DNA of 64,000 nt from Pyrrhosoma nymphula (taxonomy: Eukaryota; Arthropoda; Insecta; Odonata; Coenagrionidae). The position numbers were made by a program, and so were the translations under genes. Location of the stretch: assembly GCA_963573305.1 (NCBI GenBank), contig OY754337.1, positions 69,847,094 through 69,911,093 on the forward strand. The letters run 5' to 3'. Below, piece by piece: positions 47,333 to 59,300 of this stretch. The notes below the pieces were generated by a model. The model was not told where the DNA came from, searched no databases, and saw only the letters and a list, made by a program, of their open reading frames with translations. The first letter of the stretch is position 1, and the number at the start of each line of letters is the position of its first letter.

Positions 47333-50300
47333 TCACAAATTCACACGTGGGAGGCTGAACTCACGACGAATGTAAAAGAGAATGTATGCTTTTGACTTGG
47401 CTACAACTTCATCTTCTGTGGGTTTCACTGTGCTGTCATTGAAATGGAACCACTGGCCTACAACGAATGAATATTAAGAATGGGTTAATTAATTTCAATC
47501 TGCTTAGAAACTCACATGGTAGATTAGCAATATGTACCAGATAATGATATTACGTAATAATTTATCATAAAAATATGAAATTACATAACCTGCTAAAAGC
47601 CACCTGCAGTCTGATTATTAAGCATTGAAAACTAGATATGAGGTCAGCTCATTAATTATTCCAGTATAATTTAAAATCAATTAATACTTATTTATAGTTT
47701 TCAAAGAAATCCTCATAAAATTTCATCAACATGAGGCAATAAAAAAAAGACCTTACCCATGCAAAAAAAAACTTTCATTGACCACCCGTGCAGAAACAGT
47801 CAAAAGAGATGAATTTAAACAAATGCGTACCCATTTCTTCAATGGTTTTAATTTTTCCAACCCAATTGTTCTTTCAATTCTATTGAGGGGTTAGATAGCA
47901 GAAGGGAATTTAGAGTCTCAATCTTGCCTTAATGTAGCAGATTTATAATTATTTCATTATTACACTATTTCATTCGTTACATTTTGTGCTTTACTATTGC
48001 CTTTTATTTAGGTAAGCACTTTTCCCACACAAAGACATGCATATTTAGTTTCGAAGTACATACTTAGTGTACAAGTTACCAACAACTAACATTGACAGGG
48101 TTTTAAATGTGAATTGACATTCTAAAATGATCATTTTCAAAGGTGGAAAACATTACTTCTCTCAATTTGGAAAAACATTCGCCACCCTTCAGTTTACCTT
48201 ACTTTCTTGCGATATGTTAAGAAATATTTTTCTGCTTACAATACATAATCACTGATTTTAGTTTAGCTTTCAGTAAAATGCTGAGAACCATTATATTTAC
48301 TACGGGTAACAACAAGATCAATCGCAAAGAAACCAGGTAATTTATTTGGATACTAGCTAGCATACTATGCATGACTAGTTATACATTATAAAAAATCCTC
48401 TTCTTGCAAATGAAATAATTCAGGGATAATGGCATTATTATCCTCTCCAAGTGGAATACTCTCCTTTCACTAAAAGCTTGTGCTCTAGTTTAATCAGTTA
48501 AACTACATATCCCACAGTGCCATTTCTGAAGCATCTTGAAAGAAAAACAAAAGACTGTGTCCATCCATCCACAATAAATGCAATCAGATGAGTTGCTATT
48601 AGGGATAAGGCATGGTGTCATTCACAGACCCCCTTGAGGTCGATACCCGAGATAGAGAATCAGGGGGGCATGATATTATGCCGGAATAGCACCCTGTGGC
48701 ATAGTAGTGCAGGCATAATCCGATACAGAAACACCTCCCAGACCCATTAACGAAAAAAAAGTCTCTACATGTGACATAATCCAATGCTATCTCATCTTAT
48801 ATGACTTACCATCATTAATAGCAAAAGCCGTGTAATGCCCAGAACCAGCCCTGAAACATGAAAGCAAAACATTTTCATTTGACAAAGAATACAAAAAGCC
48901 ACCCTCGTGAATTAATATTTCCTTGTTTGCAACATTGAATAAATGAACTTAATAGTATATATTGGCATGAGTACTCTCATTCATATGAGAAATTATTTAA
49001 CGCAAGAAAAAAATTTTTGAGTAAATTTTTGACATGAAAAGCTTAAGCTTAAGAATTTAAATGTGATTAACAAGTCAAGTCATTCCCCAAATTAACTTAA
49101 AAAGGAGCTTCAAAAAAGAATTTAAATGGGGCGTAGTTTTGGTTTTAACACAACCAGTCAATAAACGTATCAAAATATAAAATCTCACACAATGTATGTA
49201 GCGTAACATATGCTACATACATTGGGCTCAAAACATGATGCCAAAATCATACAACATAAAATTCTGTACATGCCATCCTTTATTGTAATGGTTTTTAACC
49301 AGCAATTAGACAGATGACACTTCGCCCCATATTTCTGAACTACAGTAAGTCCTTGACTTAAGCGGATCTGAGTTACACGGATCCGGAGTTACGTGGATGT
49401 TCAGTTAGGCTGGTGACATGCTTGTGTTTTCTCCCTCTTTCTGTTGCCGCGACAGATACACCAGTTGACGACCTGCGACCTATTGTCAAGCGCATAAGAG
49501 TTGATGCCAAACTACGGCCATCCAAGATGCCCAATCTAATACCACGGCACAATAAGCAGTGACGCATACACGAGTCTGGCAGTATGGGGAGTGTACACCG
49601 GCTATTTGTCATGTCGCGCCACAAGCACGACATGCAGTGCTTTCAAATCCTTCGCTGGTCACAAGCCTGGCCAGCTCCATAAGAATATGTGTGTTTGACC
49701 TTTTACTAGCTGTCACCGCATATCTGTCGCAGCGACAGAAACACGAAGAAAAAGTAAGCCTGTCACGGCATCAACGTTTTTTTTTCGGCGTAGTTTGATC
49801 TTCCCTCGTAAGTCGATGCGTAGTTAATTATCTACTCCATAGATGACGCCTGTTGTTCAGCACAGCAAAAAAAAACTCGTTCGTGCAGCAGACAAACGAA
49901 CTTGTGCAGGGAGTATAGAAAATATTTAAATATCCGTGAACTTGTGTTTCCGCTGTGATTTGATCACTGGGATCGTTATTTATTGAGTTCAAGTTTTTTC
50001 ATTAAATCATTAAAATAATTTTTATGTGTTTGTTTTGGATGTGAACCCTCATATTGGCTGAGAAACGTAAGAGTGGTGAGATTTCTACGAGTGGCAAAAA
50101 GAAAAGGCAGGCTTTAAGTTTGAAAGCGAAACTGGAAATTACTACGAGACATGACGAAGGTGAAACGTTTGCTAAAATTGCTCATTCTTATGGGATGAAT
50201 GAGTCAACAGAACAATTGTACATGATAAAAGTCAAATTAAAGAGCATATACTTATTTATTAGGAAAGTTTTCCATTTATGAACAGGCATTCACATGAGTA

Positions 50301-53300
50301 TGATAATTTTAACAAATTTTCAATTTACTCATGTTTTGTGTAATATTATACTTATTTTAGATTTAAATATCCATTGAAATAAAGATTGGATTTGTGTTAC
50401 TCTCGGAACTGTCATATATGTTAGCTTAACAGCCTCTCAAAAGATTGAATTTTCTGTAATCGTCACCAATTACCGCTAATAGCAGTAAAAATTCAAAAAT
50501 GGGTAGGTAAGTTGTTGTGTTTCGACTTACGTGGATTTCTACTTATGCGGACATTTTGGGGACGAATTAACCGCGTAAGTCGAGGACTTACTGTAAATCC
50601 AAAACTTGAATCAAGGTAATAATTAATTTCAGCTTAAGAATATGATTAAACTAAAATATTACCCCGATCCATGATGAACAATGACAGCGGCTAAGTCATA
50701 TAGATTACTACCAACTCCAGACCTCCTTGTTTCGTGTAAATTTGTTATCATGTACTTCGACATATCTAATGAAGTCACAGGGAATGATATATATGAGTCT
50801 ATTTTAGTCCTGAAAGAGTTATTCCACCTAAAGCGTTTCAAGTGGAGGCATAAAACCTGAAATAAAAAAATATTGAAAGCAATAATGAATTTCATACACA
50901 GGAACAAAATACCCATAAAATGTCCACAAAGGAATGCAAATGGAACACTTACATTAGGCAATCTTCTGATCCAAAACCGTTTTGTAGATCTCTGTTTACT
51001 TTTACAATTATTGCAATAATAAAGCTCTGATTCAGCCAGCTCTTCTACATCAATGAAACTACTTAAACAGTCTGAAAGAAGCCAATTATAAAAAAACATC
51101 AAAGATCTATAGCAATAAGTATTGTTATTAAAATACTCATACTTCAATGATTACAGTATCTGAAGATGTTTTCAGTGAAATAGCTTGAAATACCCAAAAG
51201 GATTCTAAATCACATGCAAACATGAATATAGTGCTTATGGTGTCATTCAATACAACGTGACAATTGTTTTAAAATTTCCTGAACATTATTAAGAGGATGG
51301 AAACATTTACAAAAATGGTATGATCAGATCAGCAAGAGAGATTAACAGAAAATATTCTAATGTAATGAAATACTGGATAAGATACTATTATTGAGCGAGG
51401 ATATAAGAGGAAAATATTAACAGAAAATATTCTAATGTAATGAAATACAGTAAGCCAATGTGGGCTAAGAAAGTTTTTTATATCGGCCTCAGCTTAATTA
51501 TACAGAAACCAATTTACTGTATTTATAACTGTTGAAGATTGGCTATTAAGTAAACGACAAACGTTTTTATACGTAAAGATAACTTAATGAATCATTTGCC
51601 CTGAAGGAGAATCTATTTGCTAATTTTTTTATACTTAACGGAGAAAAATTTAACTTGTTAAGAGTTGATTTTTACTAAAATTTATAACTGAGATGTGTGG
51701 CAAGAAAATAACATTCATTCAAATTGGTGATCTATTTTTAATTCAGCTCTAGTATATTTGTTGCGCAGACATGTAAGATCTAAGATATAGCCAAGATTTA
51801 AGATATGTTCTTAATTAAAAAAAGAATAGGGATGGGAAACATGCCATTATTGTATTGCCCTAATACAAGCAAATTTTACTAGGGTGAATGATGTTAATCC
51901 TTTGTATATGGCTAGAGGCAAATTATGCTCAATTAATTTTGGGACATTACCCACAGCTGAATGGCATACAGATGATCATTCTCTCAATTAAATATCATTG
52001 CTAAAATTGGAGCAATTATTTGCCTCTTAATTGGTGTTTTTGGATTAAATACCACTAAAACGCATGATAAAAATGTTATAGGCGGACACTGTACAGTGTG
52101 TATGAGAAAGTGCCATCACTATTCAGAATAGCCGTTTCGAAAAATGGGTAGTAATATTGTGACCCTAACTGATGCTACCCACTGTTCAGAATAGTATATT
52201 GTGATCTAGCCAATAAAATAGCCACTTTCGGTGGTTATTTCGGCATTCAGAATATCAAATTGTGACTGAGTCGCAACCACCTTGAAAACAGCCACTTGAG
52301 TCAAATTCTGTTGAATAGCCAAGTCGCTATTTCATTCAGAATAGCGGCCATGAAGCCACTATATTTCTAGCAATTCTAAATTTTCCTTATGTTTTCCAAA
52401 TATTTATATTCTCTTGACTTTCCAATCCTCGTGACACATTCATCAAAACTTTTCATAATACATGCTACACCCTAAAAAATCACTTTATATGATATTATAA
52501 TTTTAATGTAGTTCCTGAAAAATCTATGTATCCAAATTATGTTTTCTATGAATTAAATGTGTTCAGAATGTACTTAACCATTTTTGAATGCCCATAAATA
52601 TATGGTACCAGTAAAAACAGTCCCATTAAATTATTATGTAAATTCATTTTAGACATTCAAATTTCACTTATAAATTTATTTTAACCAAGGACTTACTAAC
52701 CTGACACATGACATGGAGGGACAGAGTCTTCATTTTCTTTACTTTTTTTGCTGATTAAAAATTTATCTGGAATATCTAAGGATAGATCTAAAAATGGATC
52801 ATGTTTCTTGGATTCCATACTACAGTTAAGGCAGCTAACCTATGAAGTGAGATGGAAAAACTGTTAGAATCACAATTTTTAAAAAATAAATTAGAAATAG
52901 TTCAGCAAAAATACAAGAACTTTTTTCTTATTTCACTTATCAAAATTCATGCATAAACCAATCCCCTTAAAATGAAGTTTAAAATTAGAGTTGAAGGAAC
53001 TCATGGCCAAAATTTACAAAACCCTACCATTCCCTGTCTCAATGAAGTTGGTTTACTAAGGTCCAAAAATTATAAAATTTTAATTAGTTAAATTTCACTT
53101 ATACTAACTGCATCTCCTTCAAGACTCCAACTGCACTTGGATCACAATTACATATTTTTTGCCAGATAGTATCAGAAATATTACATCAAACACAGAACTC
53201 AAAACTAAATTCAAGTAATTCTTAATGAGCAAATGTTACTCCAGAGGCAATGATTTTCTAATGGGTAGGTAACTAACAGGAATGAATCCTGGGGATACCG

Positions 53301-56300
53301 ATATGATCCAGAGTCTGCAACAGTGAACCCTTTGGGGCTTCACAGACCACGATCACCACGTAAAACTCAAGTAGCCTTGCAACATAGGCTCGAAAACAGT
53401 AGCAAATTTCTTTCAAAAATAAGGTAATTTTATGACCATTCCTTAAGAGGTACAACACTCTTATCGTACAATGTTATCCTATGGTCTGCTCAATGAAGGC
53501 ATTAGAGCAAAAGAAATAGAAAGGGAGAGTGAGGGATCCAACTTAGCAATTTGCGAAACAACTTTGCAAACTTGACTTAATTATAATGCAGTTCTTGGAA
53601 CTGACTAGAATGGAACTAATAAGTCATCATCCACTCTACAGCCCTGACCTGGCTCCATACAAGGGGCTGTCTCATATTGCATCAATTACCCCTCATCTTA
53701 TAAATCTCCCACACCATCCTTATTTTCTCACGTCCTGACTTCTTTCCTCTCCTTTAACCCACAATGTTAACTAAAATCCTTTCAGCTCCCCCCGCCCCCA
53801 CTCCTCCCCCCTGCCCTCACCTCAACCTTGCCTGTACATGTATTTGCGCTATATCTCCCTTCAAACACACATGGTTAAACCACGAAGTGGCAAAATGCAT
53901 CAAAGGTTGCCATGCCTCTCAGATTCTCCATGAAACTCCCAGTATTAGAGAATATTTTTTAAAATAGCCACCTCGTGGATAAAGTGTTTTCCTCTCACCT
54001 TGAGTTTTAATAAAAATATAAAATATTTTTCCCCAAATTTACGATTGTATACTTCAATTTATTATTTTTGTTTGAATGTTAATTGATATCACTGTAAATG
54101 TAAATGCATCTCAACATTTTGTAAATTCAATTATCACCACAATATGGTAAATGATAGAATTTGATCAAAATTGAGCTAGAGTGGACAGCTTGCTCTTGGT
54201 ATAGCGAGTCGTGGTCAAATTGTAGAATTTATGCTACTTATTCACACATTAGCTTGCACTATGCTGGTGCTTATAATCACCATTTCAACTTAATCTCCTG
54301 GGATGTCCCTGAATTTCTTACCCTTTGAAGAGACTTCTCCTGGGGTCAACTCTTCAGGAGTAGACAACCATTCATATTTATCGACAAATAAACAGCAGAC
54401 AAAAAAACTTTGTTCCTTTCATAATTGAATGAATGTACATTCTTCATTAGAATACAAGTTTTTCAAGTTTATTAGATGCAGTTTTACTGGTTGGCAGTCC
54501 ATGCTAATGATGCCTAGCTAAAAGGTTCAAATGTCTGTAAAATCATAACAACACAGAGCATGATTGCACCATGTGGTGGACAATTTTGTGGTCTAGTCAA
54601 CGCTTGACCAATCACAGCCTATCTAGGCAATGGAAGCATCAGTAGACGTTAATACTAAGAGACACAGGGTGTTGACAGTAACATTTGATTGCTGTGCAAA
54701 TGCCATGCCAGAAAGATGGCTCCAAGATCTTATGGTTTAAATACTACTTTTGTTCCTGGGAGTTAGCAGCCTTGACAAGAGCAATTAAAATTAATTATTG
54801 TCATGATATTGCCCCATTTCATATAATAATGATTAATATTTTTTCTCCAGTATTATTTTAGAAGCCTTTTACTTCCATTCACAGATAGACTAATCTCGAT
54901 TTCACAGCCGAAGTTTTGATAATTCATCAATTTATAGGTAAAACTTTTTTTATGGGGAAAATTATGCAACAAATATACAATAACTCATTTGGCACCAATC
55001 CCAAATTAAAGATGAACCATCCATGTGCCAGAAAAATTGTTACTCTGAACCAAAATAAATCGCTAACATTCCTGATTAGTGATTATCTTCACTGTATTAC
55101 ATAATTTTAGAGCAGGTGACAAGAGAAAAGGAAATGAGAGCAATTTCGAACAGCCACCTCATTCGTGCTGAATGAAGCACTTTGTAATGATTAAAAACCA
55201 ACATGAGACAAATGACACACTCTTGAGAAGATCACCATACACTGTTTTTGAATACTGTTGTTTCAGGCCCCTTTTCAAAGTTAAGTGCAATATTTAACGC
55301 CCACCGGACAGAAACTACAAACAAGCCATTTGAAATAGGTTCAGTGAATGTTTTCACAAGGAAAAGCATGGCTGACATGGCCTTATTCTTTGAACAGCCT
55401 ATGTCTCAAGACTCACATTAGAATCAAACAAAATAATAAGCAACCTGCACCAATCAAATGAGAGTTAAAAATCGAGTTTCAGAACAAGTTAATCATGACT
55501 CATAAGTGTGTATCTCACCTCACTTTGGAGAGTTCCTCCAAAAACACTGGAAACAATTGAAGACCTTCCTTTATACCCCAAAGATATATACTGACTATCC
55601 CTAAGAGTTGAGCCTGGTAGAAGATGCAAAAGTTCCGTGTGCAACCTATCCAGCATGTACCTAAGAAATTCATGAGCATCTTGTTGCTGATAGCCTCTGA
55701 AATATAAAGACACAAAATTATAGAGAAATATCATATTCACATGGACTGAAATAATAAATTTCTAAAAGAAGTATAAAAAAGTTTTGTCTGAACAGTCATA
55801 TAGACCAGGGGTCTCCAAACTTTCCAGCCCGAGGGCCGCATTAACTATCAAACAGCAGTTCGGGGGCCGACGGGGGGGGGGGGGGGGACTCGAGGTCCAA
55901 ATAAAAAAGAATGAAAACATGGATGTTGTTTATAATTATTTATTTAATATTATTTTATTCAGTTAGTATTTAATAATACATTGAACAAGCAGCAAACCTT
56001 TTAAAAACTTGGCTACTAGATGGCATTATATCATCCATTGGCTGTGTACGGAAGTAGAAAAAGTAAGCAGCGAATTAGGTTTTGCATTGTAGTGATCGGT
56101 AGGAAAACATAACGCACTACTGCGCGCCTCTATTTTCATTCGGTAAAAACATAGGTAACGTCCACGTAAGCGGCGGCTAATCTTGGCAGGATACACTAAA
56201 ATTTCAGTAATTTTTTCCGTAGACAATAATGTCTCCACGGGCCGGATGAGTGGGCCTCGCGGGCCGCATCCGGCCCGCGGGCCGTAGTTTGGAGACCCCT

Positions 56301-59300
56301 GATATAGACAATGGAAAGAGGTTGAGAACTTTAATCGAAGTCTAAATTCAATGACGTTGAACACAAATATATATTCACCGAATCACTTTTAATAATTTAC
56401 CACAGATATCATTTACGTCATATGCCTTTGGAAAAATAGTCCATCAAGAAAATAATAGGAATTAGCAAAAAAGTAATTTAAAAATTATCAGTGGAATTGC
56501 TCTTTTGATTGTGCCTACCCTGAGGGGTATTGGCATGATTGATATGCACGCAAAAAATAAGTGATGAAAATTTCACCAATTGTCAACACATTCTATGCAT
56601 CAAGAATAATCTTCCACAAAACTGCAAAATTTGTATAAATATAAAAAATAGTGTCCCAAATAAAGCATAAATGCTGCAGTTTTGTTTACTATTTTTAAGA
56701 TATAAAGTGAACATTATTATTCTTTTCACCTACTAAGTAATTATACATTGTATTATTTTACCTAACTATTATATGCACATAAAAAAGTGGAATTTGGAGG
56801 TGGAAATATAACAAAATACAACGAAAAAAAAAACTCAAGTGCTTAACTCTTAATTCTACAATCCTAAGTCTATTAATATAATCTATTCCTAAAAATCTAT
56901 TAATAATATTTTAATCTATTTTTGACTAGTCTGATGAAATACATACATTTTGAATGCCTTGACGCATAGACACAACCCATAAGATGATAGTAAAAAAGCT
57001 TTTTAATGGACAATATACGATAATGCCTCACCTAAAACGAGGCACCACATTCCATATAACAGTAAAGAGTGACTCAGGGGAAATAGCTCCCTTAGTTCCT
57101 CCCTGATTTAGACTGATCATAACTTTCCGTAATTCTTCAGTCATGAGTACATCATCCATTTCCTTATAACTCCGAGAATGATAAACTCTGCGCCCATTTC
57201 CTTTTACAGCATCTAAGGAAGGTAGCTGCTTAAAGTAGCCACAAAATTCTTGTATATTACTGAAAGGTAAAAGAAAATATTTAAAAGAATCAACATTGAT
57301 CATTATAAAAGACAATTTGTGCAACAACTGAGACAGTGACTAGAGTTGACGGCAATGAAACTAAAAGAAAACAAATGATTAACAGACACATGAACATTAG
57401 CAACTTCAGGCTGATTCAGACCATTCATTCACAGGAAATCAAGTTGCCGTACTTCTCAGTCTATTGGACATAACAGCACATAAGGCATGATTTTTTGGTT
57501 ATATTTTAGAAGAATAAAATACAATCAACATCTGTTTATACTAACTTTTTATGAGAGAAATATGAGTTATTTTTCAAAATAACTACTGTATTGAAGTAAT
57601 TACCTATTCATTGAATCCCTGAAACAAATGCATGATGGAGACTGCACCATTATCTTGTTGCCATAATGCAGTCTGCAGAAAAAATAAGACAGAAACCTAC
57701 GATGGCAACAAAAAATGGAATATATAAAAACATAGCTTTGCCTTTGCCCCATTAGATGCAGGCCGATTCTAAAACGGGAATTTTTAGTAGAAACGTGTGT
57801 CGTATGGAAATTTTGTCAATGATAGTGCAATAGAAAACTGATGCATCTTTATCAAAATAAACCTGTTTCATCAAAATTTAGTATTAGGTTGACTGAAATT
57901 TCCACTCATAATTTTGATTACTAGCACAACAAGATGCACCTCATTTTGAGGCATATTTGGAGAGAGAAAAAAGTGCCTCTAATACGCCTGTAAATATGGT
58001 ACATAATTGCAAAAAAGGCCAAAAATAAAAAAAAAATCAGATACCAAATATTACACAATTGATATATTTCTGCCAGATCTATTATCACTAAAGTTAAGAT
58101 AGTGTAAATATATACTTAAAAAAAATAAATATATCCACAAATGAAAACCAAGCACTGCCCTCAATCTGCTCTCTTGAGGACAATTATTTTGGTTTTCAGT
58201 GCATTTGTCTTTTACCTTAGTGATTGTAGAACAGCATTCATGAAGCATGTGTTTCCTAAATTTCTTAGACCGACTACTTTTCGTTCCCTTAACCTGGAGT
58301 TTCCATTGTTGATCTTCGAATCTCTCTTTCTCTTGCACAGGATGTTTTCAGTACCTCCACTGTCAAGAGAATGTGATCTGTAATAAAATTCCATTCCTAT
58401 TATGGTACAGGTTAATGTTCTTCACATAATGACTAATTGCTACTATATATGATGTCCCATGGTAAATATTTTCCACTGAGTCTCTTAAATGAGTGCCTTT
58501 TCGAAATATTGAATTGCAGGACATAAAAAACACAAGATTACTTGTATGCACGTCAAATTAAATAATGAGCTCTATTACTTCACAAGATTTTAAAGGCTAC
58601 TACTATTCAGAAATAAGTAGGAAGACTCAGTGCCACTCAAGGGAAGCAATTTAACTAATAGCAAAAAAAATATTTAGTAAGCAACCATAAAAATCACCAT
58701 TTTCATCCTTCTTGCAATTATTCCCTGACACTCTGCTTTTAGTTGACTAAGTTCTCAGGGCATGTGATCTGTATCAATATTTTATGGTTCTGTACACAGT
58801 AGCCATATTAAATTATGGGGAGGAAGGAAGCAACTATCAGCCTAATACAGTTCACCAACAAATATCACTTTGATTTCCTCTCCAAGCTCCTCACGTCATG
58901 GCAATGGAGGGGAAGTTATAGTGAGAGAGATTCTGCACAATATACAGAGAATGCAGAGAACTTTGTGCCATGGGACATGACCATAAGAAAATTACAGAAA
59001 AATGCTCCGGCCAACTAAGAGGAATTTTACAACTCAACTCAATCCCTAAATTTCTTATCATTATTGAAGTCTCAAAATGAATTTCTGTTCACGAGATGAA
59101 AACTGTAACTAAATTATCAAGCACGCTACAGATAAAAATGTTTCTGGATGACACTGAGTTTTCAGAGCAGGGTTTAAAAAACTGAGGGTTGAAAGATTAA
59201 AAATATATTGTAATTATATGAATACCAGTTGATCCTTGCTCAAAATTAACTTGTGAGCCATTAAGTACACATTCCTGATGCATGATTTCAGCCAGCACCC

